The position numbers and the translations under genes are program-made. Shown here piece after piece: positions 49,383 through 60,172 of a DNA stretch of 64,000 bases (position 1 is its first letter; every line of letters begins with the position of its first letter). The DNA is from Clitoria ternatea. Lineage: Eukaryota > Streptophyta > Magnoliopsida > Fabales > Fabaceae. The notes under the pieces are model-generated. The model did not search any database. It was not told where the DNA came from and saw only the letters and a list, made by a program, of their open reading frames with translations. The stretch is taken from contig CM075671.1 in the NCBI GenBank assembly GCA_037962975.1, positions 11,083,001-11,147,000 on the forward strand, in the 5' to 3' direction.

Positions 49383-52300
49383 ATGATGAAGGCAAATACA
49401 AAAATGGTTGCTTTGAATGGTACTAATTATCACTTGTGGAAGGTGATCCGGTCTCAATACCGGTATCCGATCTGCTATACATATTTCAACGTCTTTGATG
49501 AGACATCTACGTGCAACCGATGTCATCGGTATACATCCGGACTGTAATCCCGTATCAGGCGTTCTCCCTATACCGGTTGTTCAGGATAACACCATGACAA
49601 CGGATAATACACACGTCACTGTGCAAAAGACAAGGATTGTTGCTACAGGGATCGATCAATAATTCCCTGCACTACGAGCCAAATTCTGCTCACGGGAATG
49701 GTCAACTTGTTCCCTAATCCTAGTCTACATTCTCTATGCTCAATATAAAATAGCCACTTGACCCAATCATGCAGGTAAGTGCGCAATATAATAATGCTAA
49801 TGGGAGTTGGTGGTTCCCCACCAACGAATCCTCGTTAATCGAGCCAATCAGGTATATGAACTCACTTCATGATTGAAGTGAGGGATCTTCTTCAGCTCTT
49901 TTACGATTGATTCCTCTCTGAATACATTCCTAACTTGGAATATTACTGACTTGAGCGTCGGAGAATCTTTGCAGGTGACACCACCATTCGCCCACTTCAA
50001 CGCGTTAGGTCGGTGTGAAGGATCTCCAGAACGCCCAACCCGCTCTCCTCACTCAAGGACATCGGATACCAACACCGGATACACATACATCCAGTCTTCT
50101 ATACAATATTTACATACTATTTGTGACTGGTCTGAGTCCGAATCTCTAGACCCCGGTTCAGGACAGATCAGAAGGGCAAGATGAAAGACTTACTATTTGT
50201 AAAGAAAATGCATCTTCCTGTCTTTACTGTACAAAAGCTGGATTCCATGTCTGAAGAAGAGTGGGACTTTGAACACCAACAAGTGTGTGGTTTGATTCGG
50301 CAATTTGTAGAAGACAATGTGTATAATCACATTGCCAATGAGACACATGCAAGAACTTTGTGCTAGAAGATCGAGTCCTTGTATGCTTCTAAGTCAGGGA
50401 ACAATAAATTGTATTTGTTGAACTGTCTGATGAATTTGAGATACAGGGAGAGTTCTTCCATTTCTGATCACTTAAATGAGTTTCAAGGACTCCTAGATCA
50501 ACTGTCTGGAATGGGTATCAAATTTGATGATGAAGTTTTGGGACTATGGCTACTAAACACTTTACCTGAGTCTTGGGAGACATTTCGAGTTTCAATCACA
50601 AACTCAACCCCTAATAGTGTTGTTTCTTTGCAAATTGCAAAGAGTGCTGCTCTTAATGAAGAGATGAGAAGAAAGGCACAGGGTTCTTCATCTCAGCCTG
50701 AGGTATTTTTCATAGAAAATAGGGGGAGAAGTCAGAAAAAGGAACTGAAAGGTGGTAGAGAGAAGAGCAAGAGTAAGTCCAAGTCCAGATACAAGAATAT
50801 AGAGTGTAATTATTGTCACAAAATAGGGCACATACAGAAGAACTATTTTCGGTGGAAAGAGGAGAATAAAGATAAGAAAAGTAAGCAAAAAGAGAATGAG
50901 CATAATAATGATCATGTTGCTACTGCTACTTGTGGTGATCTTGTTATTCTCAGTGACCACAAGTTAGTTAATCTTGTATCAGATGAAAGCATGTGGATAG
51001 TTGATAGTGGTGCTACACTACATGTTACACCAAAGAAGGATTTCTTTACATCTGGAGTGTTGAAGATGGGTAATGATGGTGTGTCTAAGGTGATTGGTGT
51101 TGGTGACGTCTGTCTACAAACCAACATGGGAATGCAGTTGTTTCTTAAAGGAGTCAAACATGCTCCAGATGTCTATTTTAATCTGATATCTGTACCGTTG
51201 CTTGATGATTGTGGTTATGATAATCACTTTGGTTCTGGTAAATGGAGACTCACAAAAGGTAACTTGGTTATGGCCAGAAGGGAGAAAAATTCTAAACTGT
51301 ATTGGACTAAAGCCTTGGTTGCTAGAGACAGTGTGAATACTGTGTATATGGAAGCATCCTTGTGGCATCAAAGGCTTGGTCATATCAGTGAAAAGGGGCT
51401 TAACTGCTTAGCTAAAAAGGATGTTCTTTTGGGATTGAAGAGTGTAGAGTTGGAGAAATGTTCTCATTGCATGGCTGGTAAACAAACCAAAGTATCCTTC
51501 AAGAAGCATTCTCCCTCTAGGAAGTCAGAGTTGCTTATTGGTGCATTCTAATGTTTGTGGCCCGTTGAAGTTAAAGTCATTCAGTGGCACACTTTACTTT
51601 GTTACCTTTATTGACGACTGTTCTAGGAAGCTATAGGTCTGTACACTGTAGAGAAATGACCAAGTGCTTGAAAAGTTCAAAGAGTTTCATGCTTTAGTGG
51701 AGAGGCAGTCAGGCAAGAAACTGAAATGCATTCATACTGACAATGGTGGTGAGTACTGTGGACCCTTTGATGTCTATTGCAAGTAGCATGGTATCAGACA
51801 TGAAAAGACTCCTCCTAAAACTCCTCAGTTGAATGGTCTAGCAGAGAGGATGAATGGGACTTTGGTTGAAAGAGTTAGGTGTATGCTTTCTGAAGTAAAG
51901 TTGCCTAAACATTTCTGGGGTGAGGCATTGCTTACGATAGTGCATGTTATTAATCTCAGTCCTACAGTTGTTTTGAATATTGAGGTGCCAGACAAGATTT
52001 GGTTTGGCAAGAATGCTAGCTATGGTCATTTGCGTGTCTTCGGTTGCAAGGCATATGTTCATGTTCCAATGGATGAAAGATCCAAGTTGGATGTGAAGAC
52101 AAGACAGTGTATCTTTATTGGTTATGGTCAAGATGAATTTGGCTATAGGTTATATGATCCTATTGAAAAGAAGCTTGTTAGAAGCCGTGATGTGCAGTTC
52201 ATGGAGGACCAAACCATTAAAGATATTGACAAAGTGGAGAAGACAACACCTGATAAAGACAATGATCTGACAGATGGTAATCCGATGTGGTTGCCTGTTC

Positions 52301-54072
52301 ACAATCTGGAGAATACTGATACTGATGCTCAAAATGATGAGCAACATGGTGATGTTGATGATCAGCATGTTGGAGAAGGATTTGAGGTACCTGTTGATGA
52401 TGTTCAGGAGGAACATGATATGGTACCCGATGATAATCTTGATGAAATACCACAAGTTTAACCCAGGTGATCCAGTAGGCCAAGACAACCTTCTACTAGG
52501 TATAATTCAACAGATTATGTGTTATTGACCGATGAGGGAGAACCTGAGTGTTTTGAAGAGGCCATTGAGAGTGAAGAAAAGCAAAAGTGGCTGTATGAAA
52601 TGCGGGATGAGATGAAATCCTTGTATGATAATCACACTTATGACTTGGTGAAGTTTCCTAAGGGAAAGAGTTCTTTAGAGAACAAGTGGATCTTCAAGGT
52701 GAAACAAGAGAGCAATTCTACATCTCTGAGGTACGAAGCTAGATTAGTGGTGAAAAGCTTCAGGTAGAGAAAGGGTGTTGACTTCAATGAGATTTTCTCA
52801 CCAGTGGTGAAAATGTCATCCATCAGAATAGTGCTGAGTTTAGTTGCTACTCTTGATTTAGAGGTTGAGCAGATGGATGTGAAGACAGCTTTCCTTCATG
52901 GTAATTTGGAGGAAGAGATTTATATGAAGGAACCTGATGGTTTTCTTGTTGAAGGCAAGGAAGACTATGTGTGTAGGCTGAGAAAGAGCTTATATGGTTT
53001 GAAGCAGGCTCCTAGACAATGGTATAAGAAGTTTGAGTCCTTTATGCATGATCAAGGCTATAGGAAGACTACTTCTGACCATTGTGTCTTTGTCAAAAAG
53101 TTTTCTGATGATGACTTCATCATTATGTTATTGTATGTTGATGACATACTTATTGTAGGGGAAATATTTCTAGAATTGACAGGTTAAAAAAGGACCTGGG
53201 CGAGTCATTTGCCATGAAAGACATGGGAGCTGCTAAGAAGATTCTTGGTATAAGCATCACCCGTGACAGAAAAGAGAAGAAGCTTTGGCTATCACAGAAG
53301 CACTATATTGAAAAGGTGTTGAAGCGTTTCAACATGGAAAATGTTAAAGCAGTGAGTACTCATCTTGCAGCTGATTTTAAACTGAGTGTTAATCAGAGTC
53401 CTTCAGATGAAGCTGAGAAGACATATATGAGCAGAGTTCCTTATGCATCTATGGTGGGTAGTTTAATGTATGCAATGGTATGTACAAGACCTGATATTCC
53501 ACATGTTGTTGGTACAGTCAGCAGATTTTTATCAAATCCAGGTAGAGAGCATTGGAATGTTGTGAAATGGATTTTAAGGTATCTTCGTGGTACTAGTGGT
53601 TTGAAGCTTTGTTTTAGAGGTGATAATCCTACTTTGGTGGGTTACTCTGACTTAGATACGGCTGGAGACATTGATTCCAGAAAGTCCACTTCGGGCTATT
53701 TGATTAAGTTTGCAGAGGGAGTTGTGGCTTGGCAATCAAGGTTGCAAAAGTGTGTAGCGTTGTCTACTACGGAGACAGAGTTCATTGCACTTACCGAAGC
53801 GTGCAAGGAGTTGCTATGGGTGAAGAAATTTTTGCGGGAGCTTGGTTTTGTGCAGGACAAGTACTTGTTGCTCTTTGATAATCAAAGTGCTATCCATCTT
53901 GGTAAGAATCCAATATTCCATTCTAGATCCAAACATATTGATGTGCGGTATCATTGGATACGTGATGTTTCGGATGCTAAGTTGTTGGAGTTGGCTAAAG
54001 TTACTGATGATAATGGTGCTGATATGATGACTAAGGCACTACCAAGAGGAAAATCTGAGTATTGTTGCTAGA
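49383..54072 (+). pseudogene. Copia B gag-pol, broken
   Basis: Starts at ATG 49383 (MMKANTKMVALNGTNYHLWK) and is at once interrupted by the solo LTR at 49444-50170. It resumes at 50176 with Gag (LNEFQGLLDQLSGMGIKFDD), a CCHC knuckle (CNYCHKIGHIQKNYF; its last Cys is replaced by Tyr), protease (WIVDSGATLHVT, near 51000), pre-integrase (LWHQRLGHISEKG) and integrase (HTDNGGEYCGPF near 51740, then NGLAERMNGTLVERVRCML). Reverse transcriptase follows from 52519 (DVKTAFLHGNLEEEIYM and LLYVDDILI). RNase H is within 53214-54071 (VGYSDLDTAGDIDSRKSTSG and KHIDVRYHWIRD). Stops or shifts lie near 50364, 51549, 51640, 51785, 52459, 52766 and 53185. Not functional. Confidence 0.9.
49444..50170 (+). mobile_element. 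Solo LTR of the element 2 family, inside copia B gag
   Basis: 727 bases from TGATCCGGTCTCAATACCGG to GGACAGATCA, the reverse complement of the plus-strand LTRs of element 2. Flanked by the exact 5-base duplication GAAGG (49439-49443 and 50171-50175). No internal region, so it formed by recombination between two LTRs of a former full element. The 77-codon open frame inside it is not a gene. Confidence 0.93.
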
Positions 54073-54118
54073 TCGCCAGATTGGCGGTCACCTCCACATA
54101 GTTGTGAGGGGGGAGATG

Positions 54119-54962
54119 TGTTGGGTTGGGCTCCCAACTATGTGTCTAAAGGCCCAATATTCTTCAAACCCACTTAGTGACCTAATTAGGGAAGAGAGTA
54201 GTCAAAAAAGAAAAGCAAGGAGGTCTCATTTTTGTAAACAACCCGCAGCCATAGAGAGAGAGAGAAAAGAGTGCAGAGTTTTTTGAATAGCGTACTTCCG
54301 TCAACAATCTCCGTCCATACCACCGTTGGATCGACCTGAAACTTTGATAGTGGGTTCTCAACATCCTCCTCTACGTTCTAACCGTTCAGATTTTCAGTTA
54401 GACATCTGTAGGTGGAGAAATCGTGTTCAGACCGCGACCCTGTTCCAATTCGCAGGAATTCTGACCAGCTTCGGGAAATCTTCCATTTCTGATTCATTAA
54501 CCGTTGGATCGGGCTGAAATTGTGGTAGGAGGTTCCTGAGACGTGGTGCTAGGTACTGACCGTTGGGATCTTGGTTTTGAGGTCCAGACTGGGAGATATT
54601 ATGCTTGAACAGTAGCATAAGTTTGTGAGTTTTCAGCTTCTTGTTCTCTATTTGAAAGCCTAGTTGGTTTGTCGTATTGGCTGGTAGTATGCACGAATTT
54701 ATGCAGCGTTTTAAGACTCTTTTGTACTCTTAATTTTGATCATAGTTGAGCTTGATTACTGACTTGTGCCCGTGAGTTTTTATCTCTCAAATTGAGAGGG
54801 TTTTCTTACGTAAATAATTGTTGTGTCTCTCTTGTGGTGATTATTATTGTGTTGCTGCCATTTTCTATTGTTGTTGCTCCTCACAGATTCTTGCAAGTTT
54901 GGAAAAATTATATCTGTTGCGTACTTTGGTACTTTAGTTGTGTATTGTTATTTTTCCCATCA
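54119..54962 (+). repeat. 3' LTR of copia B
   Basis: 844 bases, TGTTGGGTTGGG to TTTTTCCCATCA. Differs from the left copy at many sites by eye, so copia B is much older than element 1. Confidence 0.92.
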
Positions 54963-54967
54963 AAAGT

Positions 54968-55096
54968 TAACATCAAGCATAACCCTATTGACATGTTCAC
55001 AAAACTAGTCTCCAAGAGCAAGTCTATGCATTGTTTAGACTTGCTCAATATAGACTGTTGGGATTTGTTTGAAGATTCTAGTGCAAAGTGGAGAAT
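54968..55096 (+). pseudogene. End of the copia A pol
   Basis: Continuation of the copia A RNase H end after copia B: VNIKHNPIDMFTKLVSKSKS, then HCLDLLNIDCWDLF. It joins in frame with 48490 once copia B and one AAAGT are removed. Confidence 0.85.
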
Positions 55097-55421
55097 TGTT
55101 GGCTTATGCACGTATGAATGTCTTGGCCTATGGTTGTTTCCTATTTGTTGTTGAGCTAAAATGGTTCTTATGACAGTTATAACCTTCATAGCCTATATTT
55201 CTCTTATTCTGTTAGTTGGTTGTTATACATTCTAGTTATAAATTCTAGGGTAAAATTCTAATCAAACAAATTGTAATTCTTCAATCATAGTGAAAAGAAA
55301 TCTCTTCAAGCTCCTGTGGATATAACCAAATTGGTGAACCACATAACTGTTTGTGTTCCTCTCTTCTCCTTTGTCTTTTAGTTTTCATGATTAATTCATT
55401 CTTGCCTCTCAAATGCTTACA
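55097..55421 (+). repeat. 3' LTR of copia A
   Basis: About 325 bases, aligned to 44482-44802 with many substitutions and small indels. Confidence 0.85.
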
Positions 55422-55424
55422 CAA

Positions 55425-55730
55425 TTGTACATTTAATAATGATAGCTTCAAAAGAGCAATCAAATATTACTTCCTACAAACTGGCAAACAGCTGAGGAAT
55501 ATAACAAAAGTTCCAGAGATACAGAAAATCCTGCGCCAAGATCCATTCACGGTCTACAAAAGATTGTTATTTTCATGGTTTGTTAAGTTTATGTGCATTA
55601 TCAGTAATCAATATGCTGGCATTTTTTTTCCAGGCCAATTGTTCCACGACTATGCAGTGTTGTTGGGCCAGCTGTTAAAATTCCCTTCGAGAGCTTCTTT
55701 CTGAATATGAATTTTGAAAATGTTAGATTG
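55425..55730 (+). pseudogene. Unidentified gene fragment, probably two exons
   Basis: Begins just after copia A. One frame reads NNDSFKRAIKYYFLQTGKQ, then LRNITKVPEIQKILRQDPFT and VYKRLLF (55434-55575), a composition typical of a real protein. After a probable intron ending in TTTTTTTTCCAG at 55635, another frame reads PIVPRLCSVVGPAVKIPFES and FFLNMNFENVRLI. I do not recognise the family. No start, earlier exon or later exon is visible, and the left flank of copia A does not continue it. It is likely a piece of a host gene left by duplication or disrupted by transposons. Confidence 0.4.
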
Positions 55731-55747
55731 ATAACAATCTAACATTT
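55718..55747. repeat. Perfect 13-bp inverted repeat with 4-base loop
   Basis: AAATGTTAGATTG, loop ATAA, then CAATCTAACATTT. A third copy of one arm (AAATGTTAGATTGAT) occurs near 55799 after a repeated ATATGAATTTTGA. It could form a hairpin or be the edge of a small inverted duplication. Confidence 0.7.
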
Positions 55748-55749
55748 AC

Positions 55750-56468
55750 TAAAAAATATGAATTTGAGATTTACTAAAAAATATTTATATGAATTTTGAA
55801 AATGTTAGATTGATACATGCGTTGAAAGTGTATACCGCATCGACACGCGCAAATACAGCTAAAGCTCCAAGAAGAGTTTTGAACAACTGCATTCCGTTTA
55901 AATTCTTTTATGGGCTCATACACAATTTATCCTTTGAAAGTATGATTGTTCATCATACACAATTTCTTTCCTTGAACTTACTAGTTTTCCAAAGACATTA
56001 GTGCATGAACCAAAAAAATAAGTTTTTTTCTATTTATTGGAAAACTAAAATGAACCATAAAGTGCTTAGATGCAAGTTATCCTCAGATTTGGGGATCCTT
56101 AAAAGAACGGGGATGAAAAAAAAATATCTCCCGCTGTAAGATCGTCTCCCCGCATTCTATTAAAATTATATAAATATCAATATTTTAATACAAATGCATA
56201 TATCATTTCATTATTAAAAGATTAAAATATTTATAAATATTTAGACTTAAAACTGTTAAAATTTAATTATTATTGTAAAATTAACTTATTTTATATTATT
56301 TATTAATATTGTATAAATTAAATTAAATTACAGGATTCTACTCAACATATTTTTGAAGATCTTTACATTGTTTCTTTAATTATTTAATATTTACAACAAT
56401 ACAAATTACCGAAACTAAGAAGATTCAAGCTACTACTATACATAATAGCTACATTACATCTCTTCTAG
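55750..56468. other. Intergenic and 3' flank, no gene seen
   Basis: AT-rich, no known protein. The right part, up to 56468, is expected to hold the 3' UTR of the minus-strand sororin-like gene. Confidence 0.45.
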
Positions 56469-58497
56469 TTAATCCAACTCATGAATAGATTCAACCTCCT
56501 CCTCTGCCAGTTCAAATTCATCAATCATTTTAAAGTAGGCTTTCTGCTTTTCGATAAAATCTTGCAGTGAAGGATCCTTGAACGCGTCTTCAACTGACAC
56601 AGCACGCTGTTTCTGAAATTCAACAATTATACATCAGACTCGAGCAAAGTATATATCTTTATATCATTGAACATGAAACAAAGAAGCAAGATGTATGCAG
56701 GATCTATGGCCTGAAAGCAATATTTTGACACCCCTGCCCTAAAAAACAGAAGATATGGCATGCGCAAGGGGGAAACGAAGTGTACGGAGCTAAAAAGTAC
56801 CCAAAAGTTACATTCTCTACTTCGACCCAACAACTATTTCAATAATATACAAGAATAGTTGTGCACCTAAGATTAAAATACTCTTCACACAAATTCAAAT
56901 CCTACAAATAGTGAAAATTAACTTTACATTTTAAATGTGAGTAAATTTAATAGAACTTCCTTATTCTAGAATCATCTGTGTAGTTTCCTAAGACATAAAG
57001 GGAGACTCGCATAAAATTGCTTGATGTATACAGAACAAACTCAAGATCAAACAGGAATACTCATCTTAAACAGTTAATATACTTCTATATGATCCTTGAA
57101 AAATGCTTATTGCAAGATTTTTAACAAGGACAGTTTCATTCATATAAGATCAAGTTCTTGTTGAACAACCAATTCAGTATCCATAGATCCGGAGGAGTCT
57201 GAAGTTCCTAATAAAACCACAAAAGCTTAGGAATACAATCATAAATTGATATACCTTTCTACAAGGAACCGTCATAGCCTTAGCCTTGCCTTGGTTCTCA
57301 CCTTCAACTCCATCATTTTTCTCCCTGTTATTCATCACAAAGAAACATACATGACAAATAACTATTCGGTAGGCTTTCCAGGAAAGAGACAATAAAAAGC
57401 GGCACTCAAATTCCCTTTCATTAAGACGTGAGATACTGGGCGCATATTCAACAAAAACATAGATATCAACAAAGGAACAAAGGACACATGAATTCAAAGG
57501 AATAAATCATTATAATAGCAAGGTTTCAGCAGACAAACAAAAAGAGAAAAATCCGAATCAGTAACCACTGTTCATTATAGCTTCACATGATTTAAATAAA
57601 CAAGACAAAAAAGAGTCATGTATAACTAATAAAGATCTATAGACCTAATATAGCCAATCCACTTATCCACACAGCACAAAGTACCCTTCAGTATGCTATA
57701 CAGAACTTCTTTCAAGAACTGGATCTTTTCTAAAATCCAATCCATCCATCACAAGGTTATAGCATTTTGATTCCCTGATCATTTCCCCTGCTCCCAGAAT
57801 TCCAAACAACCCTCTCTTATTTTCCCTTAATCTCATAGTTTCTTAAACTTAACACAACATCCAGAGCAAGCAACACAACACAATCTGCCACTATGCAAAC
57901 CAAAACAGAAACATAATTACTAATTAATTACCTGTTACTGGATATCTTCAAAACAGGTGCACTACTCATAAGATCGGCTACACCCTTCCCTTTATCCTTC
58001 TTTCTTTTATTTAAAGAACGTCTTTGGCCATAAACTATTGAAATAGGCTCCGAACCTTCAACATCAACAATTCCTGAAGCAAATCATCACTCGCTGAATA
58101 TTTAACACAGTATGAAAACTAAAAAAAAGATAGTAACAGCAGCATTTCTAAGCCTGAATTTAAGTTCACTTGAATAACAAAGCAAAATTATATTCCAATT
58201 TGTAAAATAAAAAAATATTGGAATTCAAATAGGAAACTGTTTTACCAAAATTGAACAAGGAATAATAGAAGTACCTTTGGGTGAAGGCATGGAAAGAATC
58301 GGCCGTAAAGGAGAGCTAGGGTTCAGGGCATTATTATCAAGATTTGCGGTAGCAGAGATGCATTTACTGGGAGATTTATTGAGGGCAGAAGAAGGGTTGG
58401 ATTTGTGAGGTTTAGGGGGTACAGAGGAAGAGGAAGTGTTGGTGAGATCTGAAAGAGGCTTTCTGCGTGTGAGGATTTGTGTTGGGTTAGGTTCCAT
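56469..58497 (-). CDS. Sororin-like protein, four exons, 192 aa
   Basis: Minus-strand exons 58497-58275, 58073-57932, 57324-57255 and 56612-56469, all GT-AG, joining in one frame of 192 aa. The N-terminal part is Ser/Pro-rich and disordered (KPLSDLTNTSSSS). The middle is basic (RRSLNKRKKDKGKG, a likely nuclear signal). The C-terminus has the acidic-aromatic block DPSLQDFIEKQKAYFKMIDE followed by FELAEEEVE. This arrangement resembles plant sororin, the cohesin protector that opposes WAPL at sister chromatids; the match is from memory and moderate. The start at 58497 (MEPNPTQ) was chosen because the partial copy at 60173-61321 begins at the matching Met. An in-frame ATG also exists at 58554, and the frame stays open back to a possible splice acceptor near 58594. 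A nuclear cell-cycle role is inferred, not shown. Confidence 0.6.
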
Positions 58498-58760
58498 TGT
58501 TAATTGTTGGGGGTAAGGATTTTCAGATATAAGTTCCCTTGCATAGTCTTCCATTTCAGATGCTTCCGCAGAATAAACATGTCCTGCACCAGCCTAAAAG
58601 GAAATGCCATAATGAGAAAAAAACTTAGAAATGATCTGGTTTAGGGGGTAAGGAGTTGCCAAGAATTTGCATTTAATTAAAAGCAAAGACAGTTATCACC
58701 CTAAACTCTAAACCCATAATTCAAATAAATCGCTTGTTTTTTTTTGTTTGAAATGATGAT

Positions 58761-58791
58761 ATATATATTATATATATATATATATATATAG
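58761..58791. repeat. TA microsatellite
   Basis: Alternating AT with one break, about 30 bases, between the sororin-like gene and the petA fragment. Confidence 0.85.
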
Positions 58792-58907
58792 AAATATACG
58801 AGTCTTTCTTATTTAGATAGTTAATGGAATTATAGGATAAAATATCATGTCTATATCGTTTTCTCCATTTTTTTTTTTTAATCCATCTACTTCTTGTTTT
58901 TTATAAT

Positions 58908-59121
58908 GAGGAATTCGAACAACTGCTTCAAATACAGTATCGGGAAGTACCGCTTGTGGAACCTCAATATCCACCGGCTTATTAGCCAAATGACAATTGG
59001 CACAGACAATACGGCCGGTTACTTCTCGTGGATTTTCATAACCCTGCTGTGCAAAAATGGGATATGCATTTGAAATGGGTGCAGGAGTTATTATATATAT
59101 TATGAGTGATATGGAAATGGA
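58908..59121 (-). pseudogene. petA: Chloroplast petA (cytochrome f) fragment in nuclear DNA
   Basis: On the minus strand one open frame reads YIITPAPISNAYPIFAQQ, then the haem motif GRIVCANCHLANKPVDIEVP and QAVLPDTVFEAVVRIP. This is the end of the transit-type leader and the first part of mature cytochrome f, the haem-c subunit of the chloroplast b6f complex. The CANCH haem-binding motif is complete. The match stops after VRIP, where the true gene continues differently. Both ends run into unrelated AT-rich nuclear sequence. It is a nuclear insertion of plastid DNA and has no start codon or 3' part, so no function is expected. Confidence 0.9.
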
Positions 59122-60172
59122 TTGGGTTCAATTCCACCTCTTAGAAAGAACAGAACTAATTTTGCATTTAATTAAAAGCAAAGACAGTTATCATGTGCTA
59201 CAAGCAGACTTATGGCCAATTAAGGTGCTGAGTTACCTGAGCAAAAATGAGGACAAAATAAACACTAAAATCATGGTGAAGGACAGAAATTTGTGGCTGA
59301 AATTTGTTTGTTTTTAAACAAAACACATACAAAATCAAGATCCGAACAAAATGAAAATGCTATCATGAGTCACAACTACCAGGCAGCAGTAGACTTACAT
59401 TCACAATGTATTAATTTGGTAATTTAAAATAAAAAATTAGATCATATCAATCGTGAAGTTCCTCTGAGACATGTAATTTTCCTCCTCGGCATTTCTTGGT
59501 TGTTAGTTCCATTATTCCTTTCCATGGCCAAAATCTTCCTTAAGATTTTGCTGCAATATTAGCACCAGTTATTTACAATTCTGACACAGGTCAAGGGGGA
59601 TTAATTATGCTATTTAATTATGTTATTTTAACCTTCACATGCATTATTTTTAGGGGAGTCAGAACAGCATGTGAATTTGTGACGAGAATTTTGTGTTTTC
59701 AATTACACTCCATAACCAAGTTCATCTTGAAACGGGCTAGAATAATTACTATTTAATTTAGTCGTATTCGAGATGAACTCAATCTACACTTCATCTTGTA
59801 GATTAATTCACATCACAATCTAAGTATAAACGCAGAGAAGAAAAAGCACAATGAACTTTAGAACTTACCTTCTTAGCGAAGACGCTAAGTGAGTGAAACA
59901 GAAATTTGCAGATCAAATCATGAATAAAAGCCAATGTGTTATGATTCATGGTTTACTGATTTCAATCTCTGATTTGGGGATTATGGTTATAGAAATTGAA
60001 TAATATACAATCATTGAAAAACGCTAACTGCAATATTCTTAACAAGGACTGTTTCATAAAAGGTCAAGTTCTTGTTGACTAACCAATACAATATCCATAG
60101 ATGAGGATTTTGAACTTTAAAGTTCCAAACAAAACCACAAAAGCTCAGCAATATGATCATAAATTGATATAC
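59122..60172. other. Non-coding; no fourth exon for the partial copy
   Basis: No gene seen. Sequence similar to intron 3 of the complete sororin-like gene extends down to about 60000. After that no counterpart of its last exon was found before the petA fragment. The 86-codon open frame at 59057-59317 overlaps petA on the wrong strand and is not a gene. Confidence 0.5.

Larger units (their letters stand above)
48492..54962 (+). mobile_element. Copia B: Ty1/copia element inserted in copia A
   Basis: Bounded by LTRs of about 842 and 844 bases and flanked by the exact duplicated target AAAGT (48487-48491 and 54963-54967). Removing it restores the end of the copia A RNase H frame across the junction. 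Primer site TGGTATCAGAGC at 49337-49348; polypurine tract GAGGGGGGAGATG just before the right LTR. Internal genes are similar to TNT1-94-type Pol but carry several stops. It contains a solo LTR at 49444-50170. Confidence 0.93.
44482..55421 (+). mobile_element. Copia A: old Ty1/copia element, host of nested insertions
   Basis: LTRs at 44482-44802 and 55097-55421 (about 321 and 325 bases, TGTTGGCTTATGCAC... to ...TTACA) are clearly related but differ at many sites. The initiator-Met primer site TGGTATCAGAGC (44806-44817) follows the left LTR. The interior is a Ty1/copia gag-pol with many stops and frameshifts, split at 48491 by copia B and resuming at 54968. Flanks are CAGTG and CAATT, a poor match, so the target duplication has decayed or one border has changed. 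It is the oldest layer of the nest. Confidence 0.88.

Noticed and set aside
49951..50184. 77-codon open frame as the start of the copia B Gag
   Set aside because: It lies in the solo LTR; the Gag start is at 49383, before the insertion.
44482..55421. Two separate copia elements side by side
   Set aside because: The exact AAAGT duplication and the in-frame join of copia A pol across copia B show nesting.
59057..59317. 86-codon plus-strand open frame
   Set aside because: It begins inside the petA fragment on the wrong strand and has no known domain.
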